From: Bacteroides graminisolvens DSM 19988 = JCM 15093
GTDB taxonomy: Bacteria; Bacteroidota; Bacteroidia; Bacteroidales; Bacteroidaceae
DNA: 64,000 nt
Direction: 5' to 3'
NCBI RefSeq assembly: GCF_000428125.1
Contig: NZ_ATZI01000006.1
Location: 114,597-178,596, forward strand
The position numbers and the translations under genes are program-made. The notes beneath the pieces are model-generated. The model was given only the letters and a program-made list of their open reading frames with translations, made no database searches and was not told the DNA's origin. Within the stretch, counting starts at the first letter, position 1, and the number at the start of each line of letters is the position of its first letter. Positions 45,329 to 55,203 of the stretch are shown piece by piece.

Positions 45329-45359
45329 TTTGCCTTATCACCCAAAATCACTATTTTTG
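45329..45359 (+). promoter_or_regulatory. Promoter of the export operon
   Basis: TTTG at 45329-45332, 19-base spacer, TATTTTTG at 45352-45359. The first gene starts 130 bases later, so the leader is long. Nothing recognisable, such as a riboswitch, was seen in that leader. Confidence 0.7.
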
Positions 45360-45489
45360 TCTCGTTGTTTATGCAATTATAAATAAAGGCATTTTAATTG
45401 CATATCAGCTTGTTAAGATGAACAATGTACAAACCAAGGTTGTTGGCTAAACTATATACGACCTTAATTATATTAATGCAGTGAATACA

Positions 45490-46950
45490 ATGAAAAGATT
45501 AGTAAGCATCACGCTTTTTGCCGGCATTACTTTTTCACTTCAGGCACAAATAGCCTTAACGCTCGACAGTTGTAGGGCGCTAGCTATGGAAAATAATAAG
45601 GAGTTACTCATCGGTCAAGAGAAAATTAAGGCTGCTCATTATCAAAATAAAGCAGCATTCACCAACTATTTACCTAAATTATCGGCAACAGGTACTTACA
45701 TTCGTAATCAAAAAGAGATTTCTATCCTTAACGACGAACAAAAGGCAGGGCTTAGCCAACTGGGAACAACAGTGGGTACACAAGTGAAAGGTTTTGCTCA
45801 ACAACTAGCTGTTGCCCACCCAGAGCTCGTCCCTTTAATTACTTCATTGGGTAACTTCGACATAGCAACTCCGCTAAATGCGGCAGGTAATTCAATTGTA
45901 GATGCTTTCAGAACAGACACCCGAAACATGTATGCCGGAGCCATAACGCTTACCCAACCACTATACATGGGCGGTAAAATCAGAGCATACAACAAAATAA
46001 CACAATATGCCGAAGAACTGGCCCGCCAGCAACACCACACAGGGATGCAGGAAGTAATACTCAGTACGGACCAAGCATATTGGCAGGTTATTTCTTTGGT
46101 GAATAAGAAGAAACTGGCTGAAGGATACTTGAAATTGCTGCAAAAACTTGAAAGTGATGTTGATCACATGATTGCCGAAGGAGTTGCAACCAAAGCCGAC
46201 GGACTTTCAGTGAAAGTCAAGGTGAATGAAGCTGAAATGACTCTCACCAAAGTAGAAGATGGATTAAGTCTGTCGAAGATGTTGCTTTGTCAACTATGCG
46301 GACTTGATTTGAGTACCAATGTCGTACTTGCCGATGAGAACATGAACGATCTTCCTATACTCTTAAAGGAAAATAGCGAAATCAATATGGAAACAGCATA
46401 TGCCAGCCGACCCGAACTAAAAAGTCTGGAGCTAGCCTCTTTAATATATAAACAGAAAGTTAACGTAACTCGCGCTGAACATCTCCCCACTGTGGCTTTA
46501 TTGGGTAACTACCTGGTCTCCAACCCATCTGTATACAATGGCTTCGAAAATAAGTTCAAAGGGATGTGGAACGTCGGCGTTATGGTACAGGTTCCTATCT
46601 GGAACTGGGGAGAAGGCGTATACAAAACTAAAGCGGCTAAAGCAGAGGCACAAATAGCCAAATACCAGTTACAAGATGCTCGTGAGAAAGTAGAACTACA
46701 AGTAAATCAAGCCGCTTTCAAAGTTACTGAAGCAAAAAAGAAACTGATAATGGCCAGCAAGAATCTGGAAAAGGCCAATGAGAATTTACGATATGCAACC
46801 CTTGGTTTTGAAGAAGGTGTCATTGCACCGGCAAATGTACTCGAAGCACATACAGCCTGGCTATCTGCACAATCGGAGAAAATCGATGCACAGATTGATA
46901 TTAAACTAACGGAAATCTATCTGCAAAAATCTCTAGGTACATTAAAATAA
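45490..46950 (+). CDS. TolC-family outer-membrane efflux protein
   Basis: A 486-residue protein with a signal peptide (LFAGITFSLQAQ) and two OEP repeats, each with long amphipathic helices and barrel strands (AMENNKELLIGQEKIKAAH at the start, AYASRPELKSLELASLIYKQKV at the second repeat). It would form the outer-membrane duct of a tripartite exporter with the following HlyD-like protein. ATG 45490 is chosen over GTG 45481. It heads a four-gene unit. Confidence 0.92.
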   Translation: MKRLVSITLFAGITFSLQAQIALTLDSCRALAMENNKELLIGQEKIKAAHYQNKAAFTNYLPKLSATGTYIRNQKEISILNDEQKAGLSQLGTTVGTQVKGFAQQLAVAHPELVPLITSLGNFDIATPLNAAGNSIVDAFRTDTRNMYAGAITLTQPLYMGGKIRAYNKITQYAEELARQQHHTGMQEVILSTDQAYWQVISLVNKKKLAEGYLKLLQKLESDVDHMIAEGVATKADGLSVKVKVNEAEMTLTKVEDGLSLSKMLLCQLCGLDLSTNVVLADENMNDLPILLKENSEINMETAYASRPELKSLELASLIYKQKVNVTRAEHLPTVALLGNYLVSNPSVYNGFENKFKGMWNVGVMVQVPIWNWGEGVYKTKAAKAEAQIAKYQLQDAREKVELQVNQAAFKVTEAKKKLIMASKNLEKANENLRYATLGFEEGVIAPANVLEAHTAWLSAQSEKIDAQIDIKLTEIYLQKSLGTLK

Positions 46951-46992
46951 TAAGGATACATAAACCATTCACTAAAACAAAAAAATAAAAAT

Positions 46993-47988
46993 ATGGCTTC
47001 TATAAAATCACAAAACAGTAACATGCTGCTTGCATTTTTAACGATGACGGGAATCATCGTTGTTGTAGCAATCGCCGGTTTTTTCATGTTAAGAAAAGGT
47101 CCGGAAATAATTCAAGGGCAGGCTGAGGTCGATGAATATAGGGTTTCGAGTAAAGTTCCCGGACGCATTCTGGAATTCAGAGTAAAGGAAGGACAATCTG
47201 TAAATGCGGGCGATACATTGGCCATTCTTGAAGCTCCGGAAGTTCAGGCTAAGATGGCTCAGGCACAAGCTGCTGAAGAGGCGGCTCAGGCTCAAAATGA
47301 AAAAGCCATAAAAGGAGCACGCCAAGAGCAAATTCAAACAGCATACGAGATGTGGCAAAAAGCGCGTGCTGGGGTGGAGATTGCGGAAAAGTCATACAAG
47401 CGCGTCAAAAACCTTTTTGAACAAGGAGTTATGCCTGCACAGAAGTTAGATGAAATAAGTGCGCAAAGGGATGCGGCCATTGCAACTGAAAAAGCAGCAA
47501 AAGCTCAATATACAATGGCTAAGAACGGTGCTGAAAGAGAAGATAAAATGGCTGCTGCCGCTCTGGTAAACCGCGCTAAAGGTGCTGTTGCTGAAGTGGA
47601 ATCATACGTAAAAGAAACTTATCTGATTGCTCAAAGTAAGGGAGAAGTTTCAGAGATATTTCCTAAAGTAGGTGAACTGGTTGGTACAGGTGCTCCGATT
47701 ATGAACATAGCCATGCTCGATAAACTTTGGGTCACTTTCAACGTAAGGGAGGATTTATTGCAAGGACTTACCATGGGCAGTGAATTTGAAGCAAGCATTC
47801 CTGCAATAAATAACAAAACCGTCAAACTCAAAGTATATTTTCTCAAAGACGTAGGTACTTATGCAGTTTGGAAAGCAACTAAAACAACCGGACAGTTCGA
47901 TTTGAAAACATTTGAAGTAAAAGCAACTCCGCTTGAAGCAATAGAAAATCTTCGTCCGGGAATGACTGTTATTCTTAAAAAGAGATGA
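46993..47988 (+). CDS. HlyD/EmrA-type membrane fusion protein
   Basis: A 331-residue periplasmic adaptor: one membrane helix near the N-terminus (about 11-31), a lipoyl half (VSSKVPGRILEFRVKEGQSVNAGDTLA), a helical hairpin (about 75-190), the second lipoyl half (AQSKGEVSEIFPKVGELVGTGAP) and beta-barrel. It links the inner-membrane permeases to the TolC protein. It overlaps the next permease gene by four bases (ATGA). Confidence 0.92.
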   Translation: MASIKSQNSNMLLAFLTMTGIIVVVAIAGFFMLRKGPEIIQGQAEVDEYRVSSKVPGRILEFRVKEGQSVNAGDTLAILEAPEVQAKMAQAQAAEEAAQAQNEKAIKGARQEQIQTAYEMWQKARAGVEIAEKSYKRVKNLFEQGVMPAQKLDEISAQRDAAIATEKAAKAQYTMAKNGAEREDKMAAAALVNRAKGAVAEVESYVKETYLIAQSKGEVSEIFPKVGELVGTGAPIMNIAMLDKLWVTFNVREDLLQGLTMGSEFEASIPAINNKTVKLKVYFLKDVGTYAVWKATKTTGQFDLKTFEVKATPLEAIENLRPGMTVILKKR

Positions 47989-49151
47989 AATACACCGCCT
48001 TATATCACGTAGCCAAAAGAGAGTGCCACCGTTTGGTGTCAAGACCGCTTTACCTGTTTTGCATGGTAATAGCGCCGCTTTTTTGCTATGTATTCTTTAC
48101 CACACTAATGGCATCCGGACTACCAACCGATTTGCCTGTAGGGGCAGTCGACTTAGACAATAGTAACACATCAAGGAAACTTCTTAGAAATTTGGACGCC
48201 TTTAGTCAGACAGGAATTGTAGAGCAGTACAATAGTGTAAACGAAGCGCGCCATGCCATGCAACAAGGCAAGATTTACGGTTTCTTCTACATACCTGCTC
48301 ACTTATCGGCTGAAGCCCAGAGTCAGCGCCAACCTACCTTGTCTTTCTACACCAACAATTCATACCTCATTGCCGGATCACTTTTATTTAAAGACATGAA
48401 AATGATGGGAGAATTAGCATCAGGTTCTGCAGCACGCTCTGTTCTTTATGCCAAAGGAGCTACAGAATCACAAGCCATGGCCTTTTTGCAACCTATCGTT
48501 ATTGACACCCATCCGCTCAATAATCCGTGGCTAAACTACTCCGTTTATCTATGCAACACACTGTTACCCGGAGTATTGATGCTGATGATATTCATGATTA
48601 CAGTTTATTCCATAGGCGTGGAAATCAAAGACCGTACAGCTCGTGAATGGCTTCGTACGGGAAATAATTCCATTTATATTTCATTAGTAGGCAAATTACT
48701 ACCGCACACTGTTATCTTTACCATAATGGGAATATTCTATAATGTATACCTGTATGGATATCTTCATTTTCCATGTAACAGTGGCATATTCTCCATGATT
48801 TTTGCAACGCTTTTCTTGGTGCTGGCTTCGCAATCATTAGGGGTAGTTATGATAGGTACCTTCCCATCCCTACGATTGGGATTAAGTTTTGCCTCACTAT
48901 GGGGAGTCATCTCGTTCTCCATTTCCGGATTTACATTTCCCGTGATGGCTATGCACCCGGTTTTACAAGCGTTAAGCAACCTCTTCCCATTGAGGCACTA
49001 TTTCCTAATTTACGTTGATCAGGCGCTGAACGGTTATAGTATGGCTTACTCCTGGATCAATTACATGGCTTTGCTTATCTTCATGATGTTGCCTTTCCTA
49101 GTTATTCATCGGTTGAAGAAAGCTTTAATTTACTATAAATACATGCCCTGA
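47985..49151 (+). CDS. ABC-2 type transporter permease (first)
   Basis: A 388-residue inner-membrane protein of the ABC-2/YhhJ-YbhS type: one N-terminal helix (about 20-40), a large extracytoplasmic domain (to about 180) and five or so C-terminal helices with SFSISGFTFPVMAMHPVLQALSNLFPLRHY. It overlaps hlyD and the next permease (TGATG). Such permeases normally need an ABC ATPase, yet no separate ATPase gene is in this operon. Confidence 0.88.
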   Translation: MKYTALYHVAKRECHRLVSRPLYLFCMVIAPLFCYVFFTTLMASGLPTDLPVGAVDLDNSNTSRKLLRNLDAFSQTGIVEQYNSVNEARHAMQQGKIYGFFYIPAHLSAEAQSQRQPTLSFYTNNSYLIAGSLLFKDMKMMGELASGSAARSVLYAKGATESQAMAFLQPIVIDTHPLNNPWLNYSVYLCNTLLPGVLMLMIFMITVYSIGVEIKDRTAREWLRTGNNSIYISLVGKLLPHTVIFTIMGIFYNVYLYGYLHFPCNSGIFSMIFATLFLVLASQSLGVVMIGTFPSLRLGLSFASLWGVISFSISGFTFPVMAMHPVLQALSNLFPLRHYFLIYVDQALNGYSMAYSWINYMALLIFMMLPFLVIHRLKKALIYYKYMP

Positions 49152-50398
49152 TGAAAAATATAAAACTTAAAAACATCTTATCCGAAGGAACAGACGACTT
49201 GTTTTATATTTGGAAACAAGAGTTTAAAACCACTTTTCGTGATCAGGGGGTATTGATATTCTTTATATTAGTACCCATACTTTATCCGCTCCTATACGGC
49301 TTCATTTACACGAATGAAGTGGTACGTGAGATACCTGCATTAGCAGTCGACCATTCGCACACCTCGCTAAGCAGAGAGTATTTGCGAAAAGTAGATGCAA
49401 CAGCCGACGTCAAAATAGTAGCCTATTGCAGTAATCTCGAAGAAGCCAAACAAAAATTAAGAGAGAGAGAAGCTTACGGCATCATCTATATCCCATCGGA
49501 ATTTAGCGACAACATAACCAAAGGCATACAAAGCAAAGTAAGCCTTTACTGTGACATGAGCGGACTACTCTATTACAAAGGTTTGCTGATGGCTAACACG
49601 GCGGTATCACTAGATATGAATAAAAACATCAAAGTAGCTCGGGCCGGAAACACCACGCAACGCCAAGATGAGATTACGGCCTATCCCATTGAATATAGAG
49701 ATGTTGCCATGTTTAACCCCACCAACGGCTTTGCAGCATTTCTTATCCCTGCCGTACTAGTGCTTTTAATACAGCAAACCTTGTTGCTAGGTATCGGTTT
49801 GGCAGCGGGTACAGCGCGCGAACACAACCGTTTCAGAGATCTGGTTCCTATCAACAAACACTACAACGGCACATTACGTATCGTACTAGGGAAAGGACTC
49901 AGCTACTTCATGGTTTACACTTTTATGTCCACCTACGTATTGTTTGTAGTCCCCCGCTTATTCAGCCTCAACCAAATAGGACATGCTGACGACTTGATTC
50001 CATTTATACTGCCTTATCTGGCAGCTTGCATCTTCTTTGCCATGACCGCATCTATAGCCATCCGCAATCGGGAAACTTGTATGTTGATTTTTGTATTTAC
50101 TTCTGTTCCGTTGCTCTTCATATCGGGAGTATCATGGCCGGGAGCTGCAGTTCCTGCCTTTTGGAAGTATTTTTCCTACTTATTTCCTTCTACCTTTGGC
50201 ATAAACGGTTTTATACGGATTAACAATATGGGAGCCACATTGAGCGATGTCGCTTTCGAATATAAGGCACTTTGGATACAAGCCGGTGTTTATTTCCTGA
50301 CAACTTGCTGGGTGTACCGTTGGCAAATCATTACAAGCAGGAAACATGTCATTGAAAAGTACAAAGAGTTGAAAGCCAAGCGAACAACTGTTCTATAA
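49151..50398 (+). CDS. ABC-2 type transporter permease (second)
   Basis: A 415-residue paralogue of the preceding permease with the same plan: an N-terminal helix (LIFFILVPILYPLLYGFIY), extracytoplasmic domain with YGIIYIPSEF, and C-terminal helices with LLFISGVSWPGAAVPAFWKY. The two probably form a heterodimer. Ends the TolC-HlyD-permease-permease unit; no terminator hairpin follows. Confidence 0.88.
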   Translation: MKNIKLKNILSEGTDDLFYIWKQEFKTTFRDQGVLIFFILVPILYPLLYGFIYTNEVVREIPALAVDHSHTSLSREYLRKVDATADVKIVAYCSNLEEAKQKLREREAYGIIYIPSEFSDNITKGIQSKVSLYCDMSGLLYYKGLLMANTAVSLDMNKNIKVARAGNTTQRQDEITAYPIEYRDVAMFNPTNGFAAFLIPAVLVLLIQQTLLLGIGLAAGTAREHNRFRDLVPINKHYNGTLRIVLGKGLSYFMVYTFMSTYVLFVVPRLFSLNQIGHADDLIPFILPYLAACIFFAMTASIAIRNRETCMLIFVFTSVPLLFISGVSWPGAAVPAFWKYFSYLFPSTFGINGFIRINNMGATLSDVAFEYKALWIQAGVYFLTTCWVYRWQIITSRKHVIEKYKELKAKRTTVL

Positions 50399-50464
50399 GC
50401 CACAAGAATTGATCTTAAAAGCAGTTTTTTTTAATGGCCATGTGGTTATTAACAGATTATCATG

Positions 50465-50472
50465 TACATTTG
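50465..50472 (+). promoter_or_regulatory. -7 box TACATTTG for the MsbA-like gene
   Basis: TACATTTG, 26 bases before the ATG at 50499. The -33 region is weak. Confidence 0.55.
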
Positions 50473-50498
50473 TAGCTTAAAATAATTTAGAAAATCCA

Positions 50499-52331
50499 AT
50501 GAAAGAATTTATTCAAGTACTCAGACGTTTTGTCCCCCCTTACAAGAAATTCTTATTCCTTAGTATCTTATTCAATATCCTGTCGGCCATATTGAATGTT
50601 TTCTCCTTCACGCTAATTATCCCTATCCTTCAGATACTTTTCAAAATGACGGAAGCTCACTATAGCTATATTGCCTGGACCGACCCGGCCGTTGGTTTGA
50701 AAGATATTGCGATTAATAACTTTTACTATTACATAACCGACCTAATCAATCAATACGGACAAAGTACCACGTTGCTCATCTTGGGAATCTTCCTGGCAAT
50801 AATGACATTCCTAAAAACAGGTTGCTACTTTCTTTCGTCGGCCACAATGATACCTATCCGGACCGGTATAGTGCGCGACATACGCAATAAGTTGTACCGC
50901 AAGATTCTGTCCTTACCACTCGGCTTCTTTTCCGAGGAAAGAAAAGGCGATATCATTGCCCGTATGAGTGGCGATGTACAGGAGATAGAAACGTCCATCA
51001 TGAGTTCGCTCGATATGCTTTTCAAAAATCCCATATTGATTTTGGTTTATTTCGGAACCTTAATCGCTATTAGCTGGAAACTGACTTTATTTACGCTGGT
51101 CGTATTACCTATTATGGGATGGGCCATGGGAAGCGTAGGAAAAAAGTTGAAGAGAAAGTCATTGGTAGCCCAAGGGCAATGGAGTGATCTGATGTCTCAG
51201 GTAGAAGAAACATTAGGAGGTTTGCGCATTGTAAAGGCGTTCAATGCAGAAGTCAAAATGGATAAGCGTTTTACTCAGGCCAATGATGATTACCGAGATA
51301 CCATCAGCCGCGTTAACACACGTCAGCAACTGGCGCACCCACTGAGCGAATTCCTGGGAACTATACTGATTGTCATCGTATTATGGTTTGGCGGCACCCT
51401 CATCTTAAACCACAACTCAACCATTGACGCTCCTTCGTTCATCTTCTATCTGGTAATGCTTTACAGCCTTATCAATCCGCTAAAAGAATTTTCAAAAGCA
51501 AGTTATGCCATCCCCAAAGGACTCGCTTCCATGGAACGTGTTGACAAAATATTGCTGGCCGAAAACACCATGAAGATTAGCGAAAAGCCGGTTCCCATTC
51601 ACGAATTAAAAGAACAGATAGAGTTTCGTGATGTTTCTTTCCAATACGAAGCAACTCCCGTGTTGAAACATATCAATCTGGTCATCCCCAAAGGGAAAAC
51701 GGTAGCGTTGGTCGGTCAATCGGGCTCGGGAAAATCTACATTGGTCGACTTGTTACCTCGTTTTTACGAAGCAACCGAAGGAGAAGTTTTAATTGACGGA
51801 ATCAATGTGAAAGACAGCACACTGACTGACCTGCGCAGCATCATGGGTAATGTCAACCAAGAAGCCATACTCTTTAACGACACCTTCTTCAACAACATCG
51901 CTTTTGGTGTGAAGGGAGCAACGAAAGAACAGGTTATTGAAGCTGCCAAGATAGCGAATGCACATGACTTTATCATGGCCAGCGAGCAAGGATATGACAC
52001 CAATATTGGCGACCGCGGCGGAAAACTATCGGGAGGACAGCGTCAACGAATCAGCATTGCTCGTGCCATATTAAAGAATCCACCCATACTGATTCTGGAC
52101 GAAGCAACTTCCGCACTCGATACCGAATCGGAACGTATGGTACAAGAAGCACTCGAAAACTTGATGAAGAACCGCACCACCATTGCTATTGCCCACAGAC
52201 TGTCGACCATACGCAATGCCGATGAGATTTGCGTTCTTCACGAAGGAGAAATTGTTGAAAGAGGTAAACATGAAGAACTATTTGCACTAAACGGATACTA
52301 CAAACGCTTGTGCGACATGCAAAGCTTCTAA
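50499..52331 (+). CDS. ABC exporter, fused membrane and ATPase domains (MsbA/LmrA type)
   Basis: A 610-residue half-transporter: six membrane helices (about 20-330) and a C-terminal ATPase with Walker A GQSGSGKSTLVDL, Q-loop, signature LSGGQRQRISIARAI, Walker B PILILDEATSALD and the H-loop AHRLSTIR. Homodimers of this type flip lipids such as lipid A core or export drugs. It has its own promoter and so may be separate from the export operon before it, but it carries the only ABC ATPase nearby. Confidence 0.9.
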   Translation: MKEFIQVLRRFVPPYKKFLFLSILFNILSAILNVFSFTLIIPILQILFKMTEAHYSYIAWTDPAVGLKDIAINNFYYYITDLINQYGQSTTLLILGIFLAIMTFLKTGCYFLSSATMIPIRTGIVRDIRNKLYRKILSLPLGFFSEERKGDIIARMSGDVQEIETSIMSSLDMLFKNPILILVYFGTLIAISWKLTLFTLVVLPIMGWAMGSVGKKLKRKSLVAQGQWSDLMSQVEETLGGLRIVKAFNAEVKMDKRFTQANDDYRDTISRVNTRQQLAHPLSEFLGTILIVIVLWFGGTLILNHNSTIDAPSFIFYLVMLYSLINPLKEFSKASYAIPKGLASMERVDKILLAENTMKISEKPVPIHELKEQIEFRDVSFQYEATPVLKHINLVIPKGKTVALVGQSGSGKSTLVDLLPRFYEATEGEVLIDGINVKDSTLTDLRSIMGNVNQEAILFNDTFFNNIAFGVKGATKEQVIEAAKIANAHDFIMASEQGYDTNIGDRGGKLSGGQRQRISIARAILKNPPILILDEATSALDTESERMVQEALENLMKNRTTIAIAHRLSTIRNADEICVLHEGEIVERGKHEELFALNGYYKRLCDMQSF

Positions 52332-52346
52332 TAACAAACAAAAAAT

Positions 52347-52391
52347 AAGCAGGCTGTTAGGACGGAATCACCCGTTTTTAACAGCCTGCTT
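52347..52391. terminator. Hairpin between the ABC exporter and mrp
   Basis: A perfect 13-bp stem, AAGCAGGCTGTTA and its complement, with a 19-base loop, placed between converging genes. A-rich before and T-containing after (TTCTTATAT), so it can act both ways. Confidence 0.75.
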
Positions 52392-52413
52392 CTTATATAA
52401 AGTGATCTTTCAA

Positions 52414-53520
52414 TTACTTATGCATTTCCACTATTTGAGTAGGCGCCATTTCCACATTGCGCTTATCGACCTGGCGTACCAAACTAGCTGCCAATGATAA
52501 AAATGCACGACCGGTAATAGAATCCTCATCGAGAGCCACCGGACGACCATTATCACCACCTTCCCTGATACTCTGAACAATAGGAATCTGTCCCAAAAGC
52601 GGCACATTCATTTCCTCAGCCAATCTCTTGGCACCTTCTTTTCCGAAGATATAATATTTATTTTCGGGCAATTCGGCAGGCGTAAACCACGCCATGTTTT
52701 CAACTAACCCCAGAATAGGCACATTGACCTTTTCGTTGGTGAACATATTGATACCTTTGCGTGCATCAGCCAACGCCACATCTTGCGGCGTACTTACCAC
52801 AACCGCACCCGTCATTGCCAACGTTTGCACCACGGTAAGATGAATGTCACTTGTTCCGGGAGGCAAATCAATCAAGAAATAATCCAGCTCTCCCCATAAC
52901 GCATCACCTATGAGTTGTTTCAACGCATTGCTGGCCATACCACCACGCCACAAAGTAGCCTGATCGGGGTCAACAAAAAAGCCGATTGACAACAACTTCA
53001 CACCATATTTCTCAACCGGAACAATCATTTCACGGCCATCAACCTTCTCTGCATAAGGACGGGCATCCTCTACCTGAAACATCTTAGGCATAGACGGTCC
53101 GAATACATCGGCATCCAGCAAGCCCACCTTATAACCCAGTTTAGCCAAAGCAACGGCCAGATTAGCAGAAACAGTCGACTTCCCTACACCGCCTTTTCCT
53201 GACGATATACCAACGATGTTCTTCACCTGAGGCAATAGCTGAGTGACTTCGGGACGAGGAGTTTGCATAGTCTTCACACTGATATTCCCCTGAATCTCAA
53301 CATCCCTGCTTACATAAGTTAATATAGCAGTTTCGGCCGCTTTGACAACCGATTTCATAAACGGATCAGTCGGCTTCTCAAAAACAAGCGAAAAAGAAAC
53401 CTTCATTCCCTCAATACGAATGTTATCCTCTACCATACCGGCCTCCACAAGGTTTTTACCGGTACCGGGATAACGCACATTGGTCAGTGCATCCAATATT
53501 AGTTTCGGATATAGTGTCAT
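52414..53520 (-). CDS. mrp: Mrp/NBP35-family iron-sulfur carrier ATPase
   Basis: Carries and delivers Fe-S clusters to apo-enzymes. The 368-residue protein has an N-terminal MIP18/DUF59 domain (about 1-95), then a deviant Walker A GKGGVGKSTVSANLAVAL (about 110), the DADVFGPSMPKMF segment and DLPPGTSD. The CxxC pair of some homologues is not evident (the stretch reads NMAWFTPAELPENKYYIFG), so the cluster-binding site may differ. Last gene of the minus-strand run, 96 bases after trmB. Confidence 0.88.
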   Translation of the reverse strand: MTLYPKLILDALTNVRYPGTGKNLVEAGMVEDNIRIEGMKVSFSLVFEKPTDPFMKSVVKAAETAILTYVSRDVEIQGNISVKTMQTPRPEVTQLLPQVKNIVGISSGKGGVGKSTVSANLAVALAKLGYKVGLLDADVFGPSMPKMFQVEDARPYAEKVDGREMIVPVEKYGVKLLSIGFFVDPDQATLWRGGMASNALKQLIGDALWGELDYFLIDLPPGTSDIHLTVVQTLAMTGAVVVSTPQDVALADARKGINMFTNEKVNVPILGLVENMAWFTPAELPENKYYIFGKEGAKRLAEEMNVPLLGQIPIVQSIREGGDNGRPVALDEDSITGRAFLSLAASLVRQVDKRNVEMAPTQIVEMHK

Positions 53521-53579
53521 CCTTTTATTGATTTATCCTCTTCGCCTCCCACAAAGAAGAATGATTTAAATGAATAATA

Positions 53580-53615
53580 ACCTCTCTCTCTCCGGGAGGA
53601 GAACGGGAGAGAGGT
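53580..53615 (-). other. GC-rich hairpin directly after trmB
   Basis: ACCTCTCTCTC (53580-53590) can pair with GGGAGAGAGGT (53605-53615), nearly perfectly, two bases after the trmB stop. On the minus strand it is not followed by a T run, so it may be an mRNA-stabilising or processing stem rather than a terminator before mrp. Confidence 0.5.
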
Positions 53616-53616
53616 A

Positions 53617-54375
53617 CTACTTGCTCGATTGCAGACCACTACGCTTGCTGCGGTTGTAGCTGCGATACGAATCCAGTTCGATCTCCACATCGGGCTCTTT
53701 TAAAACACCATCCTGCGGCAATGCAAACTTAATATATTTAATACTTAAACCACGATCCAACCATTGTTGTTCATAGTAAGTCTTAATTCCCAAAATATCA
53801 TCAACCAAATTCGAGTGATACAGATCCTCGGTAATAAACAAAACCGGCAATTTATTTTCTTCAATCATGTATCGGGTATACGTGAACATGAAATTACTGT
53901 CGGTCTTCACGTGAATGATACCATCCGGCTTCAGAAACTGTCGGTAACGATTCATGAAATACGTAGAAGTAAGTCGCTTGGTAGCCTTCTTCATCTGGGG
54001 ATCCGAGAACGTAAGCCATATTTCGCTCACCTCTCCTTCAGCAAAGAAACGCTCAATGATTTCAATATTCGTGCGCAGGAAAGCCACATTTGTAAGCCCC
54101 TCACTGATGGATTCCGTAGCACCGCTCCACATGCGTGCTCCTTTAATATCAACAGCAATGAAGTTCTTATCGGGAAACATGCGTCCCAGTCCAACGGTAT
54201 ACTCCCCCCGGCCACATCCCAGCTCCAGCACAATGGGGTTACTGTTCTTAAAAAACTTCTCGTGCCATTTTCCTTTCATCTCAAAAGGAACATTTTCCGC
54301 TACAGAATAAGGATATTCGAATACATGCGGATAAGCTGCCATGTCGGCAAACTTCTGTAGTTTATTTTTTCCCAT
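53617..54375 (-). CDS. trmB: tRNA (guanine-N7-)-methyltransferase
   Basis: Methylates G46 of tRNA. The 252-residue protein (from ATG 54375, MGKNKLQKF) has the SAM motif [32 protein letters not shown], the [16 protein letters not shown] signature (usually PDPWPKxRH), and VKTDS. The catalytic motif is somewhat divergent from proteobacterial TrmB, as in other Bacteroidetes. A GTG or ATG upstream at 54405 lies inside the MBL gene and is not used. Confidence 0.88.
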   Translation of the reverse strand: MGKNKLQKFADMAAYPHVFEYPYSVAENVPFEMKGKWHEKFFKNSNPIVLELGCGRGEYTVGLGRMFPDKNFIAVDIKGARMWSGATESISEGLTNVAFLRTNIEIIERFFAEGEVSEIWLTFSDPQMKKATKRLTSTYFMNRYRQFLKPDGIIHVKTDSNFMFTYTRYMIEENKLPVLFITEDLYHSNLVDDILGIKTYYEQQWLDRGLSIKYIKFALPQDGVLKEPDVEIELDSYRSYNRSKRSGLQSSK

Positions 54376-54386
54376 CGGGATTCCTT

Positions 54387-55193
54387 TTAAATAGTTTCTA
54401 CCCAACCGGTGTAATTATAGAATACACGGTCATTGAATTGTTGACGAAACAAAGCATATTTATCTACCCCGGTGCAATGACAAACGCCCAATCGTTTAGG
54501 CAAATTCACACCCAGAAAAGAAGAAATAACATTGAACTTCTCATTCTCTGCATTGTGAATGTGGAAACCTCCCAGCACCAGTTTAAAAGACATGCCCGGA
54601 AAAACCTCCTGAACAGTTCGCATCATGTTAGTAATTCCTCTGTGCGAGCAAGCGCTTAATAAAGAAACAGACTTCTCCTCCTTCAGAACCAAAGCCAGTT
54701 CATCGTTAAAAGAATCATCCACCTTCTCACCATCCACTTCCACAAAGAAACGTTCAAAATGAGTATCCACCTTATCGGTTATTTTAATCTCCGGAAACAC
54801 AAAAACACCCGGCACGATTTCCGTGCATGTATCAACAAACCAAAAGCGTTTGTCATCATGTACATCGGCATGCATCATACCGTTTTCTCTTTCCTCCTTG
54901 TATTTTGGTGCAAAAATATCCTTTTTGCACACAATCCGCGCCCGGCTATTCAACTTAAGGAAATGATGGAGTCCGCCCGTGTGGTCGCGATGTCCGTGAG
55001 ACAGTACCACCAAGTCGACTTCAGCTAAATCAATTCCCATCAAACGGGCATTACGAATAAATAGATCCGAAGCACCGGTATCAAAAAGAACCTTATGCTC
55101 CGCTGTTTCAACAAGCAGGGAAAGCCCATGCTCTCCCTGTAGCCCCTTACCATAAACACAGTTCTCGGCAAGAGTCGTTATTTTATAATTCAT
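54387..55193 (-). CDS. MBL-fold metallo-hydrolase
   Basis: A 268-residue cytoplasmic metallo-beta-lactamase-fold enzyme, with the zinc motif [10 protein letters not shown], a later His in [11 protein letters not shown], and GGFHIHNA. It resembles the archaeal-type dihydropterin/ribofuranosyl-aminobenzene phosphate synthase-like group by overall pattern, but the substrate is unknown. ATG 55193 ([11 protein letters not shown]) is preferred; the frame from 55214 overlaps ilvE. It lies between ilvE and trmB in the minus-strand run. Confidence 0.83.
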   Translation of the reverse strand: MNYKITTLAENCVYGKGLQGEHGLSLLVETAEHKVLFDTGASDLFIRNARLMGIDLAEVDLVVLSHGHRDHTGGLHHFLKLNSRARIVCKKDIFAPKYKEERENGMMHADVHDDKRFWFVDTCTEIVPGVFVFPEIKITDKVDTHFERFFVEVDGEKVDDSFNDELALVLKEEKSVSLLSACSHRGITNMMRTVQEVFPGMSFKLVLGGFHIHNAENEKFNVISSFLGVNLPKRLGVCHCTGVDKYALFRQQFNDRVFYNYTGWVETI

Positions 55194-55203
55194 TCTGAAT
55201 TTA

